A program made the position numbers and the translations under genes. From Faucicola osloensis_C (lineage in GTDB: Bacteria > Pseudomonadota > Gammaproteobacteria > Pseudomonadales > Moraxellaceae): a stretch of 64,000 nucleotides of DNA. Where the stretch lies: NCBI GenBank assembly GCA_019353055.1, contig JABAHL010000006.1:62001-126000 (forward strand). Reading direction: 5' to 3'. The notes below the pieces were generated by a model. It worked only from the letters and a program-made list of their open reading frames with translations, ran no database searches and was not told the DNA's origin. Positions 48,680 through 56,325 of the stretch are shown in pieces. Within the stretch, counting starts at the first letter, position 1, and every line of letters starts with the position of its first letter.

Positions 48680-51616
48680 CTTCAAAAACCGCCCTGTATG
48701 CGAGCGCGCGTTTTGCGCCACATCCTCTGGCGTGCCCTCAGCGATAATCTCACCACCGCCAGAACCGCCTTCAGGACCCAAATCGACAATCCAGTCGGCT
48801 GTCTTAATCACATCGAGATTATGCTCAATCACCACCACGGTATTGCCTCGGTCGCGTAGCGTATGCAGAATATCTAAGAGCTTGGCAATATCATGGAAAT
48901 GCAAACCTGTCGTCGGCTCATCGAGCACATACAAGGTCTGACCGGTATCACGTTTGGATAGCTCTTTGGCAAGTTTCACCCGTTGCGCCTCACCGCCCGA
49001 TAAGGTTGGCGCAGACTGACCCAAACGAATATAACCCAAGCCGACTTCTTGTAGGGCTTGCAAACGGCGGTAAATTGCCGGAATCGCCTCAAAAAATTCT
49101 GCCGCATCTTCTACCGTCATATTGAGCACGTCATTGATATTTTTGCCCTTATAGGTGATTTCAAGGGTTTCACGGTTGTAGCGTTTGCCTTGACACGCAT
49201 CGCAAGGCACATACATATCAGGCAAAAAGTGCATCTCAACCTTAATCAAGCCATCGCCTTGACAGGTTTCACAGCGCCCGCCTTTCACGTTGAAGCTAAA
49301 GCGTCCTGCTTGATAGCCACGAGCTTTGGACTCGGGCACTTGGGCGAATAGGTCACGAATCGGACTAAATACGCCCGTATAGGTCGCAGGATTGGAGCGT
49401 GGGGTACGCCCAATTGGGCTTTGGTCGATATCGACGACTTTATCCAAATGTTCTAGCCCAGTGATACTGTCAAACTCTTCGGCAACATGCGTGGTAGCGT
49501 TATTGAGTTGCGTGGTCGCTAGTGGCAATAAGGTGCGGTTGATTAGGGTCGATTTACCCGAACCCGACACGCCTGTGATGGCGGTAAACACACCAATCGG
49601 CAAGTTTAAGGTCACGTTTTTAAGGTTATTACCTTTTGCCCCTGTTAAGGTCAGCATCAAAGGTTTGGCTTCGACTTTACCTTTTTTGGCTTTTTCTTTC
49701 TTCTCGCTTTCCGCTTTTTTCGCTTGATTTTTGGTTAAGGGAATGGCGGAGTCTTGCATTTTTTCATATTTATCGCCATTGGCGACTTTGGCTCGGTGAC
49801 GCACGGTTGGCACTGCGATTTTCTTTTTCCCCGATAAATATTGCCCCGTCAATGATTCAGGATTTTTGGCAATGTCTTTTGCCGTCCCTTCTGCAATGAT
49901 ACTGCCACCATGTACCCCAGCGCCCACGCCCACATCGATGATATGGTCGGCTAGGCGAATGGCATCTTCGTCATGCTCGACGACAATCACGGTATTACCC
50001 AAATCACGCAAGCGAGTCAACGTTTGCAGCAGTCGGTCATTGTCACGTTGGTGCAAGCCGATTGATGGCTCGTCGAGTACATACATCACGCCCATCAAGC
50101 CCGCGCCGATTTGGCTAGCAAGGCGTATCCGCTGCGCTTCACCGCCCGATAGGGTTTCGGCAGAGCGGGCAAGGGTGAGATAATCCAAGCCCACACTCAC
50201 CAAAAATTCCAACCGCTCACGGATTTCTTTGATGATTTTGGCGGCGATTTCGCCTTTTGCACCCTCAAGTTTTAATTGCTCGTAATACGCCATCGCTTCG
50301 CCAATCGATAGCTTGACCATTTCAGCAACGGTACGGTCGCTGACTTCGACATGGCGAGCGATTTCGTTCAAGCGTGAGCCGTGACAGGCATCGCAGGTGG
50401 CATCGGCAAGGTATTTGGCAAGCTCATCTCGCACGATGCTGCTTTGCGTGGTGCGGTAACGGCGTTCCATATACGGCAACACCCCTTCAAATGGCACGGT
50501 TTTGGTGGATTTGCGCCCCCGTTCATCGACAAAGTTAAAAGTCATTTTGTCTTTACCAGAGCCGTGTAAAATGACATCTTTGTGCTTTTTATCCAGTTGT
50601 TGCCAAGGCGCTTCCATATCAATGCCATAATGCTCGGCAACGGTGGTCAGCAAGCCAAAATAGTAGGCGTGGCGTTTATCCCAGCCTTGAATCGCCCCTT
50701 GGTTGAGCGATTTTTCAGGATGCCCGATGATTTTTTCGGCAGCAAAATATTGGCGTTTGCCCAAGCCATCACACGCGGGACACGCGCCATAGGGGTTGTT
50801 AAAACTAAACAATTTTGGTTCAAGCTCAGCAACCGAGCGATCGCAGACAGGGCAGCTATGTTTGGCAGACAAAATTTTATCCTCAAACTCAGCGTCCATG
50901 TCATGCAAGATGGCAATGTCGCTACCCAGTCGTAAGGCGGTCTCCAAGCTTTCGGCAACCCGATTACCCAAGTCATCCCGCACTTTGAAGCGGTCAACCA
51001 CCACATCAATGGTGTGTTTAAAGGTTTTGGCAAGCGCTGGCACATCGTCAATATCATAAATTTCGCCATCGACCCGCAGCCGCACAAAGCCTTGTCCTTT
51101 TAGCTGTTCCATGAGCTGAATATGCTCACCTTTGCGATCGTCAACGACACGCGCGAGAATCATCAACTTGGTATCTTCGGGCAATGCCATGACGGTATCG
51201 ACCATTTCGGTGACGGTTTGCGCGACCATCGGCAGATGGTGTTCTGGGCACATGGGCGTGCCGACACGGGCGTACAGCAGACGCAAATAGTCATAAATCT
51301 CAGTAATCGTACCCACCGTGGAGCGGGGGTTATGGTTAGTAGATTTTTGCTCGATGGCGATGGCAGGTGACAGCCCTTCGATACTATCGACTTCGGGCTT
51401 TTCCATTTGTGATAAAAACTGGCGAGCGTAAGCCGATAAGCTCTCGACGTAGCGGCGTTGTCCTTCGGCGTATAGGGTGTCAAAGGCTAGGCTAGACTTG
51501 CCCGAGCCTGATAAACCTGTGATGACGACGAGTTTGTCTCGTGGGATGTCGATGTCGATGTTTTTGAGATTGTGGGTGCGTGCGCCACGAATTTTGATTG
51601 CGTCGTGCTGTGCCAT
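48662..51616 (-). CDS. uvrA: Excinuclease ABC subunit A
   Basis: Damage-recognition ATPase of nucleotide excision repair. 984 residues, longer than the usual 940. Two ABC modules: Walker A GLSGSGKSSLAFDTLYAEGQRRYVESLSAYARQFL and ITGVSGSGKSTLI; signatures LSGGEAQRIRLASQIG and LSGGEAQRVKLAKEL; zinc modules CPVC...CPAC and CETCQGDGLIKVEMHFLPDM with CDAC. The extra length is a Lys/Glu-rich linker between the halves (about residues 610-660, with KKAESEKKEKAKKGKVEAK). In relatives uvrA neighbours the MFS transporter and ssb found just beyond; two insertions now lie between. Confidence 0.97.
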   Translation of the reverse strand: MAQHDAIKIRGARTHNLKNIDIDIPRDKLVVITGLSGSGKSSLAFDTLYAEGQRRYVESLSAYARQFLSQMEKPEVDSIEGLSPAIAIEQKSTNHNPRSTVGTITEIYDYLRLLYARVGTPMCPEHHLPMVAQTVTEMVDTVMALPEDTKLMILARVVDDRKGEHIQLMEQLKGQGFVRLRVDGEIYDIDDVPALAKTFKHTIDVVVDRFKVRDDLGNRVAESLETALRLGSDIAILHDMDAEFEDKILSAKHSCPVCDRSVAELEPKLFSFNNPYGACPACDGLGKRQYFAAEKIIGHPEKSLNQGAIQGWDKRHAYYFGLLTTVAEHYGIDMEAPWQQLDKKHKDVILHGSGKDKMTFNFVDERGRKSTKTVPFEGVLPYMERRYRTTQSSIVRDELAKYLADATCDACHGSRLNEIARHVEVSDRTVAEMVKLSIGEAMAYYEQLKLEGAKGEIAAKIIKEIRERLEFLVSVGLDYLTLARSAETLSGGEAQRIRLASQIGAGLMGVMYVLDEPSIGLHQRDNDRLLQTLTRLRDLGNTVIVVEHDEDAIRLADHIIDVGVGAGVHGGSIIAEGTAKDIAKNPESLTGQYLSGKKKIAVPTVRHRAKVANGDKYEKMQDSAIPLTKNQAKKAESEKKEKAKKGKVEAKPLMLTLTGAKGNNLKNVTLNLPIGVFTAITGVSGSGKSTLINRTLLPLATTQLNNATTHVAEEFDSITGLEHLDKVVDIDQSPIGRTPRSNPATYTGVFSPIRDLFAQVPESKARGYQAGRFSFNVKGGRCETCQGDGLIKVEMHFLPDMYVPCDACQGKRYNRETLEITYKGKNINDVLNMTVEDAAEFFEAIPAIYRRLQALQEVGLGYIRLGQSAPTLSGGEAQRVKLAKELSKRDTGQTLYVLDEPTTGLHFHDIAKLLDILHTLRDRGNTVVVIEHNLDVIKTADWIVDLGPEGGSGGGEIIAEGTPEDVAQNARSHTGRFLKPMLQA

Positions 51617-51730
51617 ATTGAGCTTCTTATTGTGTGTTTTTGAGTGGGAAATTTGGGTAAAAAGATGGGGTTTTTTATGGGGTAGAAATGGGGTGGTTTC
51701 AAGATTGATTAGATTAAAATCTCAATTGGT

Positions 51731-52114
51731 TTAATAGGTTTCAACTAGCGAATTAACCAAATCTAGCACAATTTTTTGATGAATAGGTGAGAGTAACGCA
51801 AAGTTTTTAACTAAATTTTGTTGTTCTGTGGAAAGTGGTGGAATGTGATTAACTGGCACATCATTGCCAAATCTAAGCCAATGAATATCAACGCTTAGCC
51901 AATTTGCCAAAGTTTGCAATTTATCTTGATTAGGAACTGAAACGCCTGATAACCAATTACTAGCTGTTTGAATAGAAATATTATCACCATGATGATGTTG
52001 ATTAAAATTTTTGCATAAAATGGTTGGGCTAATTGGAATGGAATGTTTAGTTATCGATTGTCTTAGACGCTCGCTAAACTCAAATTTATTGTCGTGTTTG
52101 TTATATTTTTTCAT
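51731..52114 (-). CDS. Helix-turn-helix (XRE/Cro-like) DNA-binding protein
   Basis: 127 residues. The helix-turn-helix lies in the middle: NISIQTASNWLSGVSVPNQDKLQTLANWLSVDIHWLRFG, typical of phage-repressor-type regulators. The N-terminus FSERLRQSITKHSIPISPTILCKNFNQHHH is the preceding helix region. The C-terminus LSTEQQNLVKNFALLSPIHQKIVLDLVNSLV may dimerise. It is divergent from two small genes with a 110-bp operator-like region between, the layout of a small repressor/immunity module. Base composition is more AT-rich than flanking genes. Confidence 0.8.
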   Translation of the reverse strand: MKKYNKHDNKFEFSERLRQSITKHSIPISPTILCKNFNQHHHGDNISIQTASNWLSGVSVPNQDKLQTLANWLSVDIHWLRFGNDVPVNHIPPLSTEQQNLVKNFALLSPIHQKIVLDLVNSLVETY

Positions 52115-52137
52115 AAAGAAAAACTAGCAGAAAATAA

Positions 52138-52178
52138 TTCAAATATTTATTGAAAATATTTTCAAATTTAATTATAAT
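52138..52178 (+). promoter_or_regulatory. Promoter with overlapping palindromic operators, XRE islet
   Basis: TTGAAA (52150-52155), 17-bp spacer and a perfect TATAAT (52173-52178) form a textbook sigma-70 promoter. A perfect 16-bp palindrome TTGAAAATATTTTCAA (52150-52165) covers the -35, and a second dyad TTCAA...TTGAA (52138-52154) adjoins it. This is a natural binding site for the divergent XRE protein. Confidence 0.8.
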
Positions 52179-52224
52179 TAAATGGCAGTGAAACGTTTTT
52201 TTAGTGGAAGAAAATGGAGTTTTT

Positions 52225-52374
52225 ATGAATAGTTATGCAATTAAGTACCAACGTCCTAATTCAAATTCAGTTATTAGCACAGTAGTAAAAGCAAGCAGTG
52301 CTAGCCAAGCAAAAGAGCAAATAAAGTCAAGATTTAATGGCGATGTAAAAATCATTTCTTGCGTGGAAAGATAA
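52225..52374 (+). CDS. Small unknown protein, first gene of the XRE islet (49 aa)
   Basis: Read directly: MNSYAIKYQRPNSNSVISTV begins it and VKIISCVER ends it. A short alpha/beta pattern with VVKASSASQAKEQIKSRF in the middle; no family recognised. GGAG lies five bases before ATG 52225, and the strong islet promoter is 47 bp upstream. The next gene begins ten bases after its stop, so the two are cotranscribed. Confidence 0.6.
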   Translation: MNSYAIKYQRPNSNSVISTVVKASSASQAKEQIKSRFNGDVKIISCVER

Positions 52375-52384
52375 GGATTCCAAA

Positions 52385-52675
52385 ATGTCTAATGATGATG
52401 AAAGAATAGAATTTAAAGATTTGTCTGATAGCGAGAAAGCACAACGGATGAGAGAAAGTGCTAGTTCAATGAAAGATTTTGGTAGTAAAAAAGATTACTA
52501 TTCCCCTAAAGAAGCTATTGATGATTTAAGATATGCAGATGGAGCAGGAGAAAAAGCTGTTGCTGGTGTGAAACTGATTGGAAAATCATTATTTAATATT
52601 GGTAAGTTTGGTGTTAAAGAGCTACTACCTGGAATTTTGGAGCAAGGTGCTAGAAATTTAGAAAAAAGAAAGTAA
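52385..52675 (+). CDS. Small unknown protein, second gene of the XRE islet (96 aa)
   Basis: No family recognised. The N-terminal half is highly charged (DDERIEFKDLSDSEKAQRMR), followed by KKDYYSPKEAIDDLRYADGAG and a C-terminal amphipathic region AVAGVKLIGKSLFNIGKFGV rich in Gly, Lys and hydrophobic residues that could contact a membrane. AAGGA precedes ATG 52385. It is followed by a strong terminator, so the islet transcript ends here. A toxin-like or phage-derived role is conceivable but unsupported. Confidence 0.6.
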   Translation: MSNDDERIEFKDLSDSEKAQRMRESASSMKDFGSKKDYYSPKEAIDDLRYADGAGEKAVAGVKLIGKSLFNIGKFGVKELLPGILEQGARNLEKRK

Positions 52676-52690
52676 TTGCAAAAATCCTTA

Positions 52691-52718
52691 AAAAATCGCT
52701 CAAACTGAGCGATTTTTT
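52691..52718 (+). terminator. Terminator of the XRE islet operon
   Basis: AAAAATCGCTCA (52691-52702) and TGAGCGATTTTT (52706-52717) pair perfectly around a three-base loop. Confidence 0.95.
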
Positions 52719-52804
52719 ATTTTTTATAAAACCCTTAAACCTTGCTATACTTTATTGAATCAAGGAACTAGAAAATTTGTGACTACAAAATTTGAGACAA
52801 TAAC

Positions 52805-53794
52805 ATGGCAACGTTAACCCAAGAACAAACCGACTTCTTAAAAAGCCACCATATTCCAATGGACAAAACCTTTGACGCCAGCGGACTATCGAGCAAAGAA
52901 TACAAAGCCAAAATGAAAGAAAACGGCGCGCTCGTTGCTTACGGTGTGCCGCCCTGCCCAAAAGGTCACACCCTCAAAAACAAACAAGCCAACTGCCTAC
53001 AATGCAACCCCCAAGCCATTGCATCGCTTAAACGCCAAGCCACCCCAGGTGAGGTATATATCGCCGTTTCACCCAGTCAGCTGCTTGCCAAAATCAGCCT
53101 CATTGAAAACGCAAGCGATATCATCCAGCAATTAAATAGTGAAAATCATGCCGAAATCAACGATTGGGCATTAGCGATGACAGGTTGCACTGACTCCATC
53201 GGACAAATGGAAAACCACTTGCAGCAGCGCCTTGCCGATTACCAAGTACCCAGAAAACTCACTGCCGATGGCAAAACCACCAAAGCCTCGGGCGTGTACG
53301 ACGTCGATGTGCATGACGCGCTTGAAGTAATTAATGAAATGCCTTTTACCTTAAGCGAAATTGATAACGCTGTGATGGATGATTTTCACGCCCGCTATAG
53401 CGACAAACAGCTTCGCGAGCAGCAGCAAACTGAGCAGTTAGCGATGGAAGAGGCAGCGCGTAAACAAGCAGAACTTGCCGAACAAGCGCGACAAAAACAG
53501 GCTAGGCTTGAAGAACAACGCCAACTACAACAACAAGCCAAACAGCAAAAATTGGCACAAAAGCAACAACGCCAACAGCAATTTGAAGCCAAAAAAGAGC
53601 AAAAACAGCAAAAAATCGCCACCCAAATGAAGCATAGCCCGTTAGATGGCGCGCTAGTGGCTACCCCAAAATCATCATCTATCAGGCAGTCACCGCAAGG
53701 ATTTTTTGACAACCAAAAAAATGTGATGTGGCTGATGATTGCTATCGCGGTGATTTTAGCCATCATGGTAACCGCTTATGCAATGCTAAAATAA
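52805..53794 (+). CDS. Membrane-anchored protein with degenerate GIY-YIG-like domain
   Basis: 329 residues. Residues 51-67 form a possible zinc knuckle (Cys51, His55, Cys64, Cys67). Residues 82-145 resemble the GIY-YIG/T5orf172 nuclease pattern: PGEVYIAVSPSQLLAKISLI, then NASDIIQQLN, NDWAL and QMENHLQQRLADY with the catalytic-type Glu. The expected Arg before the QLN is missing (Ile instead), so nuclease activity is doubtful. A long Gln/Lys/Glu coiled coil follows (about 200-275), then a C-terminal membrane span (about 307-328) with only Lys after it: a tail anchor. Confidence 0.6.
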   Translation: MATLTQEQTDFLKSHHIPMDKTFDASGLSSKEYKAKMKENGALVAYGVPPCPKGHTLKNKQANCLQCNPQAIASLKRQATPGEVYIAVSPSQLLAKISLIENASDIIQQLNSENHAEINDWALAMTGCTDSIGQMENHLQQRLADYQVPRKLTADGKTTKASGVYDVDVHDALEVINEMPFTLSEIDNAVMDDFHARYSDKQLREQQQTEQLAMEEAARKQAELAEQARQKQARLEEQRQLQQQAKQQKLAQKQQRQQQFEAKKEQKQQKIATQMKHSPLDGALVATPKSSSIRQSPQGFFDNQKNVMWLMIAIAVILAIMVTAYAMLK

Positions 53795-53840
53795 TGGGGC
53801 TGAAACAATAAAGCCAAAAAAATAAGGCTAGAATAATTTT
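53785..53840. repeat. 14-bp tandem array, 4 degenerate copies, starting at a gene end
   Basis: GCTAAAATAATGGG (53785-53798), GCTGAAACAATAAA (53799-53812), GCCAAAAAAATAAG (53813-53826) and GCTAGAATAATTTT (53827-53840). The first copy includes the stop codon TAA at 53792-53794. Confidence 0.65.
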
Positions 53841-53913
53841 TATTGCCAATAAATTCTCTGTGATAAAAATTAGGCATATAATAAGCCGTTTTTGGCAAAA
53901 TTTTGTGAGCCAC

Positions 53914-53958
53914 CATGTCAGTAAAATCCACGTCAGTAAACTCAACGTCGAGAAATAT
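53914..53958. repeat. 15-bp tandem array, 3 copies, at the MFS gene start
   Basis: CATGTCAGTAAAATC (53914-53928), CACGTCAGTAAACTC (53929-53943) and AACGTCGAGAAATAT (53944-53958). If ATG 53915 is the start, the array encodes the in-frame pentapeptides SVKST and SVNST. Confidence 0.8.
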
Positions 53959-55339
53959 GATTCACAACTCCTCCATGAATGCATCCGAAAAGAAAGCGAT
54001 TGCAGGGTTGGGCGGTATCTTTGCCTTGCGCATGCTCGGACTATTTATGATTGTGCCTGTGTTTGCAGTGTATGGGACACAATATGCACACGCCACGCCG
54101 TTTTTGATTGGCTTGGCGATTGGTATCTATGGCTTAGGGCAGGCGATTTTTCAGATTCCCATGAGTTTTTTGGCGGACAAATATCCGCGTAAACCGATTA
54201 TCATTGCAGGGTTATTGGTGTTTGCGCTTGGGGGAGCGATTTGCGCCTTATCAACCGACATCTATATGGTGATATTGGGGCGTTTGATTGCCGGCAGTGG
54301 CGCGGTTTCAGCGGTGGTGATGGCACTACTCGCGGATGTGACCCGTGAAGAGCATCGCACCAAAGCGATGGCAACCATGGGGCTGACCATTGCCATGTCG
54401 GTGATGGTCGCATTTGGGCTCGGTCCGATTTTGACGCATGTGCTCGATATTTCAGGCTTGTTTTGGGTGACAGTCGCGTCCGCGATTTTCGCCATTGGCT
54501 TACTGTGGATCGTGCCCACCCCAAATCGGGTACTAAAGCACAATCTCAATAATCACTCAGTTAAATCACAGTTTGCTGAAGTATTAAAAATTGGCGATAT
54601 TAACCGGTTGCACTTGGCGATTTTTGCGCTGCATCTGTCAATGACAGCGATGTTTACCTTATTGCCGCACCAGTTCCATGATGTGCTCGGCTTAACGGTG
54701 GCGCAGCAAGGTTTTGTGTATTTGCCGCTACTGTTATTGGGCTTTATCATTGCGGTTCCACTGATTATCATCGCAGAAAAAAAACGTCAAATGCGCGCCG
54801 TGTTTTTGGCGTCTTTAGCGACCTTGGTGGCGGGATTGGTATTTTTGGCGGTGGCGAGTCAGACCATCGTGGGTTTGATTGTTGGGCTTGCAGTTTATTA
54901 CATTGGCTTTAACAGCCTTGAGGCGACCATTCCGTCTTGGATTTCCAAACGCGCGCCCGTTGCCAACAAAGCGACGGCAATGGGTATTAACTCATCTGCA
55001 CAGTTTTTGGGTGCTTTTGTGGGCGGTGCCATGGGCGGTGTTTTGCTGACCAAACCGATGTGGCTGTCGTGGACGGTGCTCGCCATCGTGACCGTTATTG
55101 CGTTATTGTTTATCCTGCCGATTGCATCCCCACCGTATTTGACCAGCCTAACGATTACCCTGCCAACAGGTATCGACACGACTGCATGGTCACAGCAAAT
55201 TTTGGCGATTGACGGGGTGGATGAGATAGTAATGATGCCAAAAGAAAACATTGCTTATCTCAAACTGGATAAAGAAAAATTGACCGATGACACGCGACAG
55301 CATTTGTCACATCTTACCGGTCAGACGCTAGCAATTTGA
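53915..55339 (+). CDS. Major facilitator superfamily transporter, YajR-like
   Basis: 474 residues, twelve membrane spans. MFS motifs: ALRMLGLFMIVPVFAVYG, FLADKYPRKPIIIAGLLVF (motif A, loop 2-3), RLIAGSGAVSAVVMALLADVTREEHRTKAMATMG. A soluble C-terminal domain of about 70 residues, SLTITLPTGIDTTAWSQQIL with ILAIDGVDEIVMMPKENIAYLKLD, resembles the ferredoxin-like YAM domain of YajR. Substrate unknown; probably drug or metabolite efflux. ATG 53915 lies in a tandem repeat; ATG 53957 or 53975 are possible alternatives. It precedes ssb as in related genomes. Confidence 0.88.
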   Translation: MSVKSTSVNSTSRNMIHNSSMNASEKKAIAGLGGIFALRMLGLFMIVPVFAVYGTQYAHATPFLIGLAIGIYGLGQAIFQIPMSFLADKYPRKPIIIAGLLVFALGGAICALSTDIYMVILGRLIAGSGAVSAVVMALLADVTREEHRTKAMATMGLTIAMSVMVAFGLGPILTHVLDISGLFWVTVASAIFAIGLLWIVPTPNRVLKHNLNNHSVKSQFAEVLKIGDINRLHLAIFALHLSMTAMFTLLPHQFHDVLGLTVAQQGFVYLPLLLLGFIIAVPLIIIAEKKRQMRAVFLASLATLVAGLVFLAVASQTIVGLIVGLAVYYIGFNSLEATIPSWISKRAPVANKATAMGINSSAQFLGAFVGGAMGGVLLTKPMWLSWTVLAIVTVIALLFILPIASPPYLTSLTITLPTGIDTTAWSQQILAIDGVDEIVMMPKENIAYLKLDKEKLTDDTRQHLSHLTGQTLAI

Positions 55340-55426
55340 TGCAAAGTTTAGTAAAGTAATGGCATTGTACTTGCGCTAAATCCGCAAAGATTTGGCTAAA
55401 AATACTAGAAAACTATTAAGAACGGC

Positions 55427-55487
55427 ATCAAGAAAGTTATCAAAAAATTCATCAAAAAATTCATCAAAAAAGTTATCAAGGAAATTC
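55427..55487. repeat. 12-bp tandem array, 5 copies, ending in the ssb Shine-Dalgarno
   Basis: ATCAAGAAAGTT (55427-55438), ATCAAAAAATTC twice (55439-55462), ATCAAAAAAGTT (55463-55474) and ATCAAGGAAATTC (55475-55487). The last copy carries the AAGGA that serves as the ssb ribosome binding site. Confidence 0.93.
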
Positions 55488-55488
55488 T

Positions 55489-56148
55489 ATGCGCGGCGTA
55501 AATAAAGTAATTATTGTAGGCAACCTTGGTTCAGATCCTGAAGTCAAACAATTTGCCAATGGCGGTAGCGTGACGCGTATCGCCGTGGCAACAAGTGAGC
55601 AGTGGAACGACAAACAAACAGGTGAGCGCCGTGAGCAAACTGAATGGCACCGTATTTCATTGTTTAATAAACTCGGTGAAATTGCAGCGCAATACCTGCG
55701 TAAAGGTAGCCAAGTCTATATCGAAGGTAGCCTTCGCACCAGTAAATACACCGACCAAAATGGCGTAGAGCGTTATGCCACAGAGATTCGTGCCGACCAA
55801 ATGCAAATGCTTGGTACCGCAGGCGGCGCTCAAGGCGGTATTCCTAATAACAACAATGCCGGCACAACCTACCAAAACCAGCCCCAAGGTGGTTATAATC
55901 AAGTTGGCTACAACCAAGGTGGCAACCAAGCGCCCAATCATTTTGGCGGCTATCCAAACCAAAATCATGCCCAGGCTGCGCCACAAGCGGGTCAAAATGC
56001 AGGATTTGGCAATAACCCATTTATGAATGGCAACCAAGCGCCACAAGGGGTAAATACAGGAAATAATCAGCCTGCCCAAAATCCCCAACAAAACCCAGCC
56101 ATGGCAATACCAAAACCAGGCGCAGTTGATGATGATATCCCGTTCTAG
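55489..56148 (+). CDS. ssb: Single-stranded DNA-binding protein
   Basis: 219 residues. The OB-fold is MRGVNKVIIVGNLGSDPEVKQF through EIRADQMQMLGT, with WNDKQTGERREQTEWHRISLFNKLGEIAAQYLRKGSQVYIEGSLRT. A long Gly/Asn/Gln/Pro-rich disordered linker follows, ending in the acidic tip AVDDDIPF, which recruits repair and replication partners. The linker is longer than in E. coli (178 residues). Its Shine-Dalgarno lies within the last unit of a 12-bp array. Confidence 0.98.
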   Translation: MRGVNKVIIVGNLGSDPEVKQFANGGSVTRIAVATSEQWNDKQTGERREQTEWHRISLFNKLGEIAAQYLRKGSQVYIEGSLRTSKYTDQNGVERYATEIRADQMQMLGTAGGAQGGIPNNNNAGTTYQNQPQGGYNQVGYNQGGNQAPNHFGGYPNQNHAQAAPQAGQNAGFGNNPFMNGNQAPQGVNTGNNQPAQNPQQNPAMAIPKPGAVDDDIPF

Positions 56149-56172
56149 ACTTTAATTTTTACTAGGTTTAAA

Positions 56173-56212
56173 AAAAATCCTTGCACAGTCACACTGGTGC
56201 AAGGATTTTTTA
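56173..56212 (+). terminator. Terminator of ssb
   Basis: AAAAATCCTTGCAC (56173-56186) and GTGCAAGGATTTTT (56197-56210) form a perfect 14-bp stem. Confidence 0.96.
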
Positions 56213-56255
56213 TGCCGTTTTTTCTGATAGTAACCTGCTAGTAAGGTGCAGCGTC

Positions 56256-56325
56256 TAAGATGCAGGTTTAAGATGCAGGTTTAAGTTACAGGGTTTAAGG
56301 GTTACAAGGTTTAAGGCGCAGGGTT
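56256..56325. repeat. 13-16-bp tandem array, 5 copies, running into a gene end
   Basis: TAAGATGCAGGTT at 56256-56268 and 56269-56281 (identical), then TAAGTTACAGGGTT (56282-56295), TAAGGGTTACAAGGTT (56296-56311) and TAAGGCGCAGGGTT (56312-56325). The last unit lies inside the 3' end of the aldo-keto reductase gene and includes most of its stop. Confidence 0.9.

Noticed and set aside
49392..50935. Long ORFs (about 100-117 codons) antisense to uvrA
   Set aside because: Shadows of the strongly biased uvrA codon usage; no homology-like features or ribosome binding sites.
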